Shown in pieces: positions 1 to 8,314 of a stretch of 64,000 nt of DNA. The stretch's first letter is position 1. Each line of letters opens with the position of its first letter. The notes under the pieces are model-generated. The model had not been told where the DNA came from and ran no database searches. It was given only the letters and a program-made list of their open reading frames with translations. Origin of the DNA: Nitrospira sp. CR1.1 (lineage in GTDB: Bacteria; Nitrospirota; Nitrospiria; Nitrospirales; Nitrospiraceae); NCBI GenBank assembly GCA_014055465.1, contig WIAF01000009.1, forward strand, positions 119,966 to 183,965. Reading direction: 5' to 3'. The position numbers and the translations under genes are program-made.

Positions 1-856
1 CGCGCTTGACGTAGACGCGCTGGATTTCGATGGCGGTCATCTGCCGGCCGTCATCCAGCTTCACCTTCTTGTTCAGCGTGGGATCGCGGGAGATTTCACG
101 GATGGCTTTGACGGGATCTTCGAGCTCCATGCCGGTCACCCCGAATCCCGATTCGATCATGGACAAGACCAGCGTGGCGGCGCCGACCTTCAAATAGGTG
201 GCATATTCCGACATATTGGAATCCCCCACGATGATATGGAGCCGCCGGTACTTCTCCGCATCGGCATGGGGTTCATCCCGCGTATTGATGATGCTGCGCG
301 ACGAGGTCGTGGAGGAGGACGTTTTTTCGTGGATGTGCTGCGCGCGTTGGGAAATAAAGTACTGCGGCTTGCCGGACACCTTCAAGACCTTGCCCGCGCC
401 GGAATAAATTTGCCTGGTGACAAAAAACGGGATGAGTTGCTCGGTCACCTTCCAGAAATCCACGTCCCGGCGCATGAGGTAATTTTCATGACACCCGTAC
501 GTGTTCCCGAGTGAATCGGTATTGTTCTTAAAAATGTAGATCTCGCCCGAAAGCCCCTCTTCCCGCAAGCGCTCCTCGGCCGCCGGCAGGCAGGCTTCCA
601 GCAAGCGCTCGCCGGCCTTGTCGTGAATGACGAGGTCGAGAATGTTGTCGCACTCCGGCGTCGAGTATTCGGGATGGCAGCCGGTATCCTGATAAAATCG
701 CGCGCCGTTGACCAGGAACGCGTTCGACGGCCAGCTGTTCGGAATCAGCCCTTCAAAGATATAGCCCAGCACTTTCTCCATCGGAAGATAGATCTTCCCG
801 TTGGGAGAAAAAATCAGGCCATACTCATTTTCCAGGCCGAAAATTCGTTGTTGCAT
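1..856 (-). CDS. pafA: Pup/UBact-protein ligase PafA (3' part outside window)
   Basis: Carboxylate-amine ligase of the glutamine-synthetase-like PafA/Dop family, which joins the C-terminal Glu of a Pup-type modifier to substrate lysines using ATP. About 285 N-terminal residues are present. The protein opens MQQRIFGLENEYG, the classical PafA start, and later shows GCHPEYSTPEC, NNTDSLGN and NTRDEPHADAEKYRRLH, all shared with Dop encoded nearby. A GAGAAGG ribosome-binding site precedes this ATG. An in-frame ATG 47 codons upstream exists, but its extension is not PafA-like. It is the last visible gene of the proteasome operon, 156 bp after prcA. The C-terminus lies beyond the left edge. Confidence 0.93.
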   Translation of the reverse strand, partial: MQQRIFGLENEYGLIFSPNGKIYLPMEKVLGYIFEGLIPNSWPSNAFLVNGARFYQDTGCHPEYSTPECDNILDLVIHDKAGERLLEACLPAAEERLREEGLSGEIYIFKNNTDSLGNTYGCHENYLMRRDVDFWKVTEQLIPFFVTRQIYSGAGKVLKVSGKPQYFISQRAQHIHEKTSSSTTSSRSIINTRDEPHADAEKYRRLHIIVGDSNMSEYATYLKVGAATLVLSMIESGFGVTGMELEDPVKAIREISRDPTLNKKVKLDDGRQMTAIEIQRVYVKR

Positions 857-1012
857 GGGGACGCCTTCTCTCGCAGCGACTCCTGTCAGGATACACCCTG
901 ACGCGGGTGGCTTCAACAGACTCCGGTCGGGATTCGTTGCCTTGCGCAGCCGGATGATGCCCTGGCCGATCATCGGTGACGCCGGAGACGCGCCCATGTG
1001 TGCGAGAGAAGG

Positions 1013-1696
1013 TTACGCGAACAGGTGGGAGATGTCAGCGCTCGTCAACCGGCGGAATTTCCGCCCCTGGCGCTGCCTATCCAACACGGCAACTTCGAGG
1101 TTTTCAGAAGGAATTTTTTGCGTGGCGACCTGCTCAAGGGCGGAGAGACAGCGCCGGAGTCCGTCTTTGAGCGTCGGCGGCTGCGGCGTCGCATGTTCGC
1201 GCAAGTATTGCTGGACGGCTTCCGAGCGCCCGCCGATCACCGCGAAACTTTTTTCATCCGTAATGCTGCCGTCAAAGGAGATGCGAAAGATTTCGTTCGC
1301 CTGGCCGTTTCCCCCGACCTGGACCACAAGGATTTCCACCTCCAACGGCTTCACATCCGTGCTGAAGGCCGTCCCCAGGCTCTGGGAATAGGCGTTCGAG
1401 AGGGTCCGCGCGCTCACATCTTCCCGGCTGTACATATACCCGGTCAGATCGGCATGGCGAATGCCTGCCTTGCGGAGATGCTCGAATTCGCTATATTTGC
1501 CGGCCCCGGCAAACGCGATACGGTCATACACCTCGGAAACCTTATGCAGGGAAGAGCTGGGATTGTCCGCCGCCAGCAGAATACCGTCCACATATTCCAG
1601 GGCAATGATCGAGCGTCCCTTGGCGATGCCTTTTTTGGCATACTCCGCCTTATCCTGCATCATCTGTTCAGGCGAGACGTAGTAGGGCAACGGCAT
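1013..1696 (-). CDS. prcA: Proteasome subunit alpha
   Basis: Alpha-ring subunit of the bacterial 20S proteasome, 227 residues, close to actinobacterial PrcA. It begins MPLPYYVSPEQMMQDKAEYA and continues with KGRSIIALEYVDGILLAADN. There is no propeptide and no N-terminal catalytic Thr, as expected for the gating subunit that docks the ATPase. The ATG is 3 bp after the prcB stop, with GGAGAT inside the end of prcB as ribosome-binding site, so the two subunits are probably translationally coupled. The C-terminus lacks the acidic tail seen in some PrcA proteins. Confidence 0.94.
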   Translation of the reverse strand: MPLPYYVSPEQMMQDKAEYAKKGIAKGRSIIALEYVDGILLAADNPSSSLHKVSEVYDRIAFAGAGKYSEFEHLRKAGIRHADLTGYMYSREDVSARTLSNAYSQSLGTAFSTDVKPLEVEILVVQVGGNGQANEIFRISFDGSITDEKSFAVIGGRSEAVQQYLREHATPQPPTLKDGLRRCLSALEQVATQKIPSENLEVAVLDRQRQGRKFRRLTSADISHLFA

Positions 1697-1699
1697 CGA

Positions 1700-2524
1700 C
1701 TAAGATCTCCTTCGTTCTGCGATCATGGTTTCGTACAGGCCGCGGACGCGGGCTTCCGGCACATCCGTGATACCGGCATCGCTCACGATCTTTGCCGTCG
1801 GATAAATCCCGCGGACCAGATCCGGCCCTCCCGTTCCCACGTCTTCATCCGCGGCATTGTACAACGCCAGCAATCCGACGCGGAGCGCGGCTTCTTCGTC
1901 GAGCCCGAGCCGGTAATGTTCCCGCATGGTATTGCGCGCGTCTTTGCCGCCGGAGCCGATGGAATGATGATCGGACTCTTCGTACCGGCCGCCCGTAATG
2001 TCATATTTGAAGATACGGCCTTCCTTTCGCTTCAGATCGTACCCGACATAGAGGGGCATCACGACCAATCCTTGAAAGACCATCGGCAGATTGGCCTTCA
2101 CCATTTGCCCCAGCTTGTTGGCCTTGCCCTCGCATGACAGCTGGACGCCTTCCAGCTTTTCATAATGTTCAAGCTCGGTTTGAAATAACTTCGCCATTTC
2201 GATGCAGGGCCCTGCCGCGCCGGCAATGGCCATGGCGGAATACTCGTCGATGCGGAACACTTTTTCGATCCGGCGATCGGCGATCTGAAATCCCTCCGTC
2301 GCCCGCCGATCGCCGGCAATAATCGCCCCATCCCGATATTTCAACGCCAGCACCGTCGTTCCGTGCGGCACCGGGAGAGCGCCCGGCCGGCCGAGATCTT
2401 CCGGAAGCGCCGCGCGCGGCATCGCGAGGCCCTGTACGCCCGGCCTTAACCCGGGATGGTGCTGGCTGAGAAAATCGAAGAAGCTGGAACCGTCGTGATG
2501 AGGCAGAAAGGACATAGGGTTCAT
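1700..2524 (-). CDS. prcB: Proteasome subunit beta, proteolytic
   Basis: Catalytic beta subunit, 274 residues. A propeptide of about 55 residues ends at HG, and cleavage would expose Thr56 of TTVLALKYRDG as Thr1. Counting from it, Asp17 (in AGDRRAT) and Lys33 (in RRIEKVF) fall exactly at the conserved catalytic positions. ELEHYEKLEG and GTGGPDLVRGIYPTA are typical PrcB blocks. The propeptide motif SSFFDFL matches actinobacterial PrcB, so the start is well supported although the ribosome-binding site is weak. Only 13 bp separate it from the dop stop, the slot where pup normally lies. Confidence 0.95.
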   Translation of the reverse strand: MNPMSFLPHHDGSSFFDFLSQHHPGLRPGVQGLAMPRAALPEDLGRPGALPVPHGTTVLALKYRDGAIIAGDRRATEGFQIADRRIEKVFRIDEYSAMAIAGAAGPCIEMAKLFQTELEHYEKLEGVQLSCEGKANKLGQMVKANLPMVFQGLVVMPLYVGYDLKRKEGRIFKYDITGGRYEESDHHSIGSGGKDARNTMREHYRLGLDEEAALRVGLLALYNAADEDVGTGGPDLVRGIYPTAKIVSDAGITDVPEARVRGLYETMIAERRRS

Positions 2525-2537
2525 GTGGCGGTCGCAG

Positions 2538-4037
2538 TCAGGTTGACAGTTTTTCGAGCAGCGCAGCCGCGGTTTCCGCCTGGGCCAGGAGCTCCCCCGT
2601 CAGCGCTTCGGTGCCGCGCAGGGGGTCCATCAACGGAATCCGCTTGATCTTGTTCTGCCCGACATCAAAGAGCACAGAGGTCCAGCTCACCCCGTAGACG
2701 GCATTCGGGTATTTCTTCACGCACTGGCCGCGGAAGTACGCCCTTGTCCCGCCCGGAGGGTTCATCTCCGCCCGGGAAATCTCATGGTCCAACACGACCC
2801 GCTCGATCATATGGCTGCGTTCGAGGGTGTAATACAATCCCCGGTCCGGACGGACATCATGATATTGCAGATCCATCAATCGCACGCGCGGATCATCCCA
2901 CCCGCAGGACTTGCGGTCCATATAGGACTCTATCAGGTAGCGCTTGGCCACCCAGTCTAACTCCCGCACCAGCGAACGCGGGTCCCGCTCCAGACGGTCG
3001 AGCACATCCTCCCAACGCACCAGGATGTCTTTCGTAACCTGATTGAGTTCATGGCAGGCATAGTACCCCTGCGCCGCCTTGAGGAAGGCCCGCTGCACCG
3101 CAATCGCGGTCACCGCGCTGCCGTCGGTCAGCTTGAGGCTCTCCTTCACCAGCACATCCCGTGACACTTGCTTGATGGCGCTGACCGGGTCGGCCAGACT
3201 TATCCGGGGAAGGTCGGCCCCGGCCTCAAGTAGATCCAGCACGATCGACAGCGTACCGACCTTGAGATAGGTTGAGACCTCCGCCATATTGGCGTCCCCG
3301 ACGATCACATGGAGGCGCCGGTATTTTGCCGCATCGGAATGCGGTTCATCCCGCGTGTTGATGATGGGTCGCCGCACCATGGTGTTGAGGTCCACGAGCG
3401 TTTCGAAGAAATCGGCTCGCTGCGAAATCTGGTAATCGACGGGGGTGGTCTGATTCTCGGCTCCGACCTTGCCCGACCCGGCGTAAATCGGCCGCGTCAC
3501 GAGAAACGGCGTGAGCACCTGCGTGATCCGATCGAACGACACCGCGCGCGAGACAAGATAGTCCTCGTGATAGCCGTAGCTGTTGCCCTTGCCGTCCGAA
3601 TTATTCTTATAGAGCACGAATTGATCGCGGCCGCGCGCCTCCGTGATCCCGGCCAGGGCCTGGGCAATGATGCGCTCGCCGACCCGCTCGAACGCCACGA
3701 TTTCCCGGGCATTGGTGCACTCAGGCGTGGAATATTCCGGATGGGCGCCGTCGACATAGAGCCGGCCGCCGTTGGCCAACACCTTATTGAGTTGCCGATT
3801 GTATTCGGGCCCCGGCCGCTCGCGTTCCCCATCGACCTCGAACCCACGAGCATCCAGCAGGGGATTTTCGTTCTCATAGTCCCACACCGCATGAGGCGCA
3901 GGAAGATGCGGGTAGTACCCGATGACATGAATGGAGTTCGCCACGGGATCGGCCGCGTTCGGATCCCGGCTGGCAATACCGAATTCAGTCTCCGTGCCGA
4001 TGACACGGGACAGGCTGTGCGAATGAGTCTCGTTCAT
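2538..4037 (-). CDS. dop: Deamidase/depupylase Dop
   Basis: Member of the PafA/Dop family, about 499 residues, which in the Pup system deamidates the modifier's C-terminal Gln and removes the modifier from substrates. It opens with SRVIGTETEFG. The catalytic Asp region is YVDGAHPEYSTPE. A Dop-type insertion (the Dop loop, roughly residues 45-75, containing ENENPLLDARG) is present and absent from the neighbouring PafA. The frame stays open upstream to 4139, but that part overlaps the ATPase gene, so the ATG at 4037, 13 bp after the ATPase stop, is chosen. Confidence 0.93.
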   Translation of the reverse strand: MNETHSHSLSRVIGTETEFGIASRDPNAADPVANSIHVIGYYPHLPAPHAVWDYENENPLLDARGFEVDGERERPGPEYNRQLNKVLANGGRLYVDGAHPEYSTPECTNAREIVAFERVGERIIAQALAGITEARGRDQFVLYKNNSDGKGNSYGYHEDYLVSRAVSFDRITQVLTPFLVTRPIYAGSGKVGAENQTTPVDYQISQRADFFETLVDLNTMVRRPIINTRDEPHSDAAKYRRLHVIVGDANMAEVSTYLKVGTLSIVLDLLEAGADLPRISLADPVSAIKQVSRDVLVKESLKLTDGSAVTAIAVQRAFLKAAQGYYACHELNQVTKDILVRWEDVLDRLERDPRSLVRELDWVAKRYLIESYMDRKSCGWDDPRVRLMDLQYHDVRPDRGLYYTLERSHMIERVVLDHEISRAEMNPPGGTRAYFRGQCVKKYPNAVYGVSWTSVLFDVGQNKIKRIPLMDPLRGTEALTGELLAQAETAAALLEKLST

Positions 4038-4050
4038 GGAATATCGCGCG

Positions 4051-5820
4051 TTACAGGTAGTGGCCCGTGTTGACGGTTTCGATTTGACGCGCCTCTGACA
4101 ACCCGCCGCTGATTGTCCGAAGATGGACAATCTTTTCACCTTTTTTCCCGGCGACCTTCGCCCAATCGTCCGGATTGGTCGTGTTCGGCAGGTCTTCGTG
4201 CTCTTTGAATTCTTCGCGAATCGCCCGGATCAGGTCATCGGCCCGCAGACCGCTCCCCTCTTGAGCAATGGCGCGTTTGACGGCAAATTTCTTGGCTCGC
4301 GACACGATGCCCTCGATGAGGGCGCCGCTGGCGAAGTCCTTAAAGTACAGCACTTCTTTTTCGCCATTCGCATAGGTGACCTCAATAAATTTGTTTTCGT
4401 CGGTCGTGGCATACATGGCATCGACCGTCAGATTCATCAGGAAATCGACGAGCGCGCGGGCATCCCCGCCGTGCCGCGCGAGATCTTCCTCGGCGAAGGG
4501 AAGATCTGCCGTCACGTATTTGGAGAAAATATCCCGGGCCGCCGTCGCATCGGGACGACCGACCTTCACCTTCACATCCAGCCTGCCCGCGCGCAGAACG
4601 GCGGGATCGATGAGATCCTGGCGGTTACTGGCGCCGATGACGATCACATTGGTCAATCGCTCGACGCCGTCGATCTCGGACAAGAACTGCGGCACAATGG
4701 TCGACTCGATGTCCGACGAGATGCCGGTGCCGCGCGTGCGGAACAAGGCGTCCATTTCGTCGAAAAACACAATCACGGGGTGGCCGTCGTCGGCCCGTTC
4801 TTTGGCCTTCTTGAACACTTCGCGCACCTGCCGCTCCGACTCGCCGACGTACTTATTCAACAGCTCAGGGCCCTTCACATGGAGGAAATAACTGCGCAGC
4901 TGCCGGTCTTTTAAATGCCCGAGCTTCTTGGCAATGGAACTGGCCACGGCTTTTGCAATGAGCGTTTTCCCGCAGCCGGGCGGGCCGTACAGCAGCACCC
5001 CCTTCGGCGCGCTCAACCTATAGTTGGAGAAAATATGCGGGTACAGGAACGGGAGCTCCACCGCATCGCGCACCTGTTCGATTTCCCGCTGCAGTCCGCC
5101 GATGTGCTCGTAGTCCACATCGGGCACCTCTTCCAGCACCAGCTCCTCGGCTTCGGACTTCGGCAGTTTTTCGATGACGCAACCCGATCGCGGATCATAC
5201 AAGAGGTGATCGCCTACGCTCAGACGCTCGCGGACCAACGGTTCGCCGAGTTCCGCAACCTTCTCTTCATCGAAATGCAAAGTCACCAAGGCGCGGTTCC
5301 CTTCCAGCACATCCTTCAAACGGACCACTTCACCCTGAACGTCGAACCCGCGTACGGCGATGACATTCAGGGCCTCATTGAGGATCACCTCCTGGCCTTT
5401 GCGCAATTCCTTGGCTTTAATGGAAGGGTGCAGGCTGACCTTCATCTTGCGCCCGGAGACATACACATTCCCCGTGCCATCGGTATCCAGGCTGGAAAAA
5501 ATGCCGTACGTCGAAGGAGGAGCCGTCAGCTTCTCGACTTCGGCCCGCAATGTTTCGATTTGTGATTTGGCTTCCTGAAGGGTGGCGACGAGCTTTTCAT
5601 TCTGCTTCGTCGTCTGCTCGAGCTGGTAGCGTGACTGGTAGAGCCGCCGGATCTCCTCCTCCATGGACTGGATTTGGGTACGAAGTTTTTCAACTTCGCG
5701 GGCATGTTCGTCGTTCTTGTGCGTCACGACTCCATCTCCGTCAGAAAGTGACCGGGTCAGGCGCTTGACGGAATCACGGAAGGACCGGAGTCGGCCTGAA
5801 CTCCCTTTTGATTCGGCCAT
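4051..5820 (-). CDS. arc: Proteasome-activating AAA+ ATPase ARC/Mpa
   Basis: Ring ATPase that unfolds tagged substrates and feeds them into the 20S core, 589 residues. In order: a coiled coil (about residues 38-98) that binds Pup-type tags in Mpa, an OB-fold region, then an AAA domain with Walker A GPPGCGKT near residue 280, Walker B VIVFFDEMDAL and the SRH segment ending in RAGRLDVKV. The last residues are TGHYL, with the penultimate Tyr expected of a proteasome-docking tail. First gene of the operon, behind the promoter at 5881-5909. Confidence 0.95.
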   Translation of the reverse strand: MAESKGSSGRLRSFRDSVKRLTRSLSDGDGVVTHKNDEHAREVEKLRTQIQSMEEEIRRLYQSRYQLEQTTKQNEKLVATLQEAKSQIETLRAEVEKLTAPPSTYGIFSSLDTDGTGNVYVSGRKMKVSLHPSIKAKELRKGQEVILNEALNVIAVRGFDVQGEVVRLKDVLEGNRALVTLHFDEEKVAELGEPLVRERLSVGDHLLYDPRSGCVIEKLPKSEAEELVLEEVPDVDYEHIGGLQREIEQVRDAVELPFLYPHIFSNYRLSAPKGVLLYGPPGCGKTLIAKAVASSIAKKLGHLKDRQLRSYFLHVKGPELLNKYVGESERQVREVFKKAKERADDGHPVIVFFDEMDALFRTRGTGISSDIESTIVPQFLSEIDGVERLTNVIVIGASNRQDLIDPAVLRAGRLDVKVKVGRPDATAARDIFSKYVTADLPFAEEDLARHGGDARALVDFLMNLTVDAMYATTDENKFIEVTYANGEKEVLYFKDFASGALIEGIVSRAKKFAVKRAIAQEGSGLRADDLIRAIREEFKEHEDLPNTTNPDDWAKVAGKKGEKIVHLRTISGGLSEARQIETVNTGHYL

Positions 5821-5880
5821 CGCCCCACTCGTCGGATTGATGAAAATCCTTGTCTATGACGGTCATCTACACTGTTTCGG

Positions 5881-5909
5881 ATTCTATCATCCGTATATAG
5901 GGTGGTCAA
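5881..5909 (-). promoter_or_regulatory. Promoter of the proteasome operon
   Basis: Read on the minus strand: TTGACC, 17 bases, TAGAAT, about 60 bp upstream of the ATPase start. Spacing and both hexamers fit a sigma70 promoter. No other gene reads leftwards between here and the ATPase. Confidence 0.6.
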
Positions 5910-5979
5910 CTGCAGCAGGAGCGGCGCGGGCGCGACGACTGCTCGCGCGCTGACCATCGCGCGTCCCGGCGCAACATCA

Positions 5980-6603
5980 TCACTCGATCTCGATGGCGGA
6001 AAGCAATTCCTCGGTCGCGCGTTCGACATTGACTGCGCTTAAAATGGACGACAGCACTGCCGCGCCGAACGCCCCGGCGCGTCGCACCTCGCGCGCGCGA
6101 GCCGCCGTGATCCCGCCGATGGCAAAGATCGGAATACGCGCCTTCCGCGCAGCCTGCTCGAGCACACCCAATCCGATCGGCGGCCCGTACACGCGCTTCG
6201 ACGGCGTGTCATAGACGGGCCCCAACACCACGAAGTCGGCCCCTTGTTGTTCAGCCGCCATGACCCCGTCGAGCGAATGCACTGAGAGCCCCAGCAATTG
6301 GTGAGGCGCCAGCAGGCCCCGCACCACCCCCGCGGGCAGACTGCTCTCGCGCAAATGCACGCCCTGGGCGCGCACGGCCAGCGCCACATCGACGCGATCG
6401 TTGATGAACAGCCGGACATCCGGCAACTCAACCTGAAGCTCCATCGCCAGTGAACGCAGCTCGCGGATCGGCAGATCGCGCTCGCGGAGTTGAATGGCTC
6501 GCACGCCGGAACGGACGGCCCGCCCGAGTACGGACAAGAGCGGACGCCCGGCGGTTTGATGACGATCAGTGACGAGGTACAGACGGAAATCGACGGGGGC
6601 CAT
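5980..6603 (-). CDS. thiE: Thiamine phosphate synthase (ThiE/TenI family)
   Basis: Couples the pyrimidine and thiazole halves of thiamine to give thiamine phosphate. 207 residues in a TIM-barrel pattern: LYLVTDR at strand 1, AIQLRERD, LFINDRVDVAL, GVHLRESSLP, the phosphate loop GPVYDTPSKR, and AIGGI near the end. Third gene of thiS-thiG-thiE, separated from thiG by about 100 bp. A TenI-like thiazole tautomerase is the main alternative, because the two families share the fold. Position in a thi operon fits either. Confidence 0.85.
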   Translation of the reverse strand: MAPVDFRLYLVTDRHQTAGRPLLSVLGRAVRSGVRAIQLRERDLPIRELRSLAMELQVELPDVRLFINDRVDVALAVRAQGVHLRESSLPAGVVRGLLAPHQLLGLSVHSLDGVMAAEQQGADFVVLGPVYDTPSKRVYGPPIGLGVLEQAARKARIPIFAIGGITAARAREVRRAGAFGAAVLSSILSAVNVERATEELLSAIEIE

Positions 6604-6706
6604 TCAGGGAAAGGACGTACGTGGTACGCAGCGAGTGAAGATTCGAGGCACGGCGTGCACCTTGCGCCGAACGACTCGCCACTCCCGCGTCATGACTCAA
6701 CAGGTT

Positions 6707-7486
6707 TCAGAGCATGCCTTCAATGGGACTGCTGGCCGTAGCGTATAACTTACGCGGAATGCGTCCGGCCTTGTAAGCCAACCGGCCGGCCCACACCGCG
6801 TATTTCATCGCTTCCGCCATCGCCAGAGGATCCTGGGCGCCGGCAATCGCGGTATTCATCAAGACCGCATCAGCGCCATATTCCATCGCGAGAGCCGCAT
6901 CGGAAGCCGTACCAACCCCGGCATCAACGATGATCGGCACCTTGACCGTTTCCATGATGATCTTGAGGTTGTATGGATTCCGGATACCTAGACCGGACCC
7001 GATCGGAGCAGCCAGCGGCATGACGGCGGGGCAACCGATGTCCACCAGCTTCTTGGCGACGATCGGATCGTCGTTCGTGTACGGGAGGACGATAAACCCC
7101 TCCTTGATGAGAATCTTCGCCGCCTCGATCAATCCGGCCGTATCGGGAAACAGGGTTTTCTCGTCGCCAAGCACTTCCAGTTTGACCAGATCGGACACGC
7201 CGGCCGCGCGCGCCAATCTGGCGTAACGCACCGCGTCTTCCACGGTGTAACAGCCGGCCGTGTTCGGCAGAATGATATATTTCTTCGGATCGAGATAGTC
7301 GAGGAGGTTTTCCTTGGAACGATCCGTAATATTCACGCGGCGCACGGCGACGGTCACCACGTCGGCGCCCGAGGCGTCGATCGCTTTTTTGGTCTCCGCA
7401 AAATCTTTGTATTTCCCGGTCCCGACCCACAGGCGCGATTGAAATTCCCTGCCGGCGATCACCAACCGATCTTTCGTCATAGTCAT
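6707..7486 (-). CDS. thiG: Thiazole synthase ThiG
   Basis: Forms the thiamine thiazole from deoxyxylulose phosphate, dehydroglycine and the sulfur carried by ThiS. 259 residues, normal length. Seen: LWVGTGKY near the N-terminus, LPNTAGCYT, the Schiff-base lysine region [22 protein letters not shown] for phosphate binding, and [11 protein letters not shown]. It starts 3 bp after the thiS stop, so the pair is almost certainly co-translated. Confidence 0.96.
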   Translation of the reverse strand: MTMTKDRLVIAGREFQSRLWVGTGKYKDFAETKKAIDASGADVVTVAVRRVNITDRSKENLLDYLDPKKYIILPNTAGCYTVEDAVRYARLARAAGVSDLVKLEVLGDEKTLFPDTAGLIEAAKILIKEGFIVLPYTNDDPIVAKKLVDIGCPAVMPLAAPIGSGLGIRNPYNLKIIMETVKVPIIVDAGVGTASDAALAMEYGADAVLMNTAIAGAQDPLAMAEAMKYAVWAGRLAYKAGRIPRKLYATASSPIEGML

Positions 7487-7489
7487 GCC

Positions 7490-7696
7490 TTACTTCGCTC
7501 CGCCGCCGATAAAACTTAATATTTCCACCCGATCTCCCTCACGGAGTCCCCGGATCTCAAAGTCCGTACGGTCCAGAATCTCCAAATTCAATTCTACCGC
7601 CACGCGATCCGTTCGGATGTCCAATTCACGCAGCAGGCCGGCGACCGTTTGCCCATCGCCGATCCCCCGTGATTCACCATTGACGTGGATAGTCAC
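7490..7696 (-). CDS. thiS: Sulfur carrier ThiS with a two-residue C-terminal tail
   Basis: Ubiquitin-fold sulfur carrier of 68 residues starting at GTG (MTIHVNGE). GQTVAGLL and the final strand GDRVEILSFIGGG are typical. In the family the terminal Gly-Gly must be the C-terminus to be adenylylated and thiocarboxylated. Here the frame continues with Ala-Lys after GGG before TAA. The tail is certain from the sequence and its consequence is unknown. First gene of the thi operon. I saw no TPP riboswitch motifs in the 96 bp upstream. Confidence 0.9.
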   Translation of the reverse strand: MTIHVNGESRGIGDGQTVAGLLRELDIRTDRVAVELNLEILDRTDFEIRGLREGDRVEILSFIGGGAK

Positions 7697-7720
7697 TGTG
7701 CCCCCTCAACGCTTCGGCTC

Positions 7721-7750
7721 ATCCTATGAAACAGGAAATCCGGTTGTCAA
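7721..7750 (-). promoter_or_regulatory. Promoter of thiSGE
   Basis: Minus strand TTGACA, 18 bases, TAGGAT, ending 25 bp before the thiS GTG. The short leader leaves no space for a classical THI-box riboswitch. Confidence 0.5.
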
Positions 7751-7792
7751 CAAGCCGGATAGGCTTGCCCTTTTCCATTCATTCCCCGCACA

Positions 7793-8314
7793 ATGGCGCA
7801 TCCTTCGCGCCGTGACTCACACATGGATGACCGTCTCCATCAACTCGCAGACATCTTTCGGGCCATGGCCAACCTGCTGGCGGCTCAACGCGCCAACCCT
7901 TACCGGGTACGCGCCTACCGAAAGGCGGCCGAGGCCATCCTCACGATTCCCGGAGACCTCTCCGATCTGGCCGCACGTCGTCAGTTACAAGAGATTCCTG
8001 GAATCGGGAAAGACCTGGCAGGAAAAATCGAGGAGTTTCTCGCCACGGGAACGATCCGCGCCTACGAGGAACTCAACACGCCGCTGCCGAATGAAGTGGC
8101 TGAATGGGCCTCGTTGCCAGGGCTGTCTGAGGCGTTGGTGAGTTACCTCTATTTCCGGCTGCAGATTCGCACGTTGCCGGATCTGGAATCCCTGGTTGCG
8201 TCCCACCTCTTGCGGACGCAACCAGGATTTTCAGGATCGGAAGACGCACTTCTCGACGCCATCCGCCGGCAGCGTGAATCCGCCGCGGCTACGCCGCCGG
8301 CCGAAGCTCCTTGA
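7793..8314 (+). CDS. Stand-alone helix-hairpin-helix protein like the DNA polymerase X N-terminus
   Basis: 173 residues matching the N-terminal 8-kDa/HhH part of family X DNA polymerases. ANPYRVRAYRKAAEAI resembles the lyase-domain helix, LQEIPGIGKDLAGKIEEFL is the first HhH, and ASLPGLSEALVSYLY is a weaker second HhH. The polymerase and PHP domains that normally follow are absent, and the reading frame ends naturally. It probably binds gapped or nicked DNA, but no enzymatic activity can be assigned. An ATG at 7823 (MDDRLHQLAD) is an alternative start. Its 3' end overlaps the convergent ctpA by 26 bp. Confidence 0.75.
   Translation: MAHPSRRDSHMDDRLHQLADIFRAMANLLAAQRANPYRVRAYRKAAEAILTIPGDLSDLAARRQLQEIPGIGKDLAGKIEEFLATGTIRAYEELNTPLPNEVAEWASLPGLSEALVSYLYFRLQIRTLPDLESLVASHLLRTQPGFSGSEDALLDAIRRQRESAAATPPAEAP

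Noticed and set aside
857..997. In-frame N-terminal extension of PafA from an ATG at 997
   Set aside because: The downstream ATG has GAGAAGG and gives the canonical PafA start; the extra 47 residues are not family-like, nor do they resemble Pup or UBact.
4123..4914. Rightward 263-codon ORF opposite the proteasome ATPase
   Set aside because: The ATPase frame carries the AAA motifs; the opposite frame has no recognisable features.
7697..7792. Possible TPP riboswitch before thiS
   Set aside because: The region is under 100 bp, contains a promoter, and lacks the CUGAGA and GAUACC-type THI elements.
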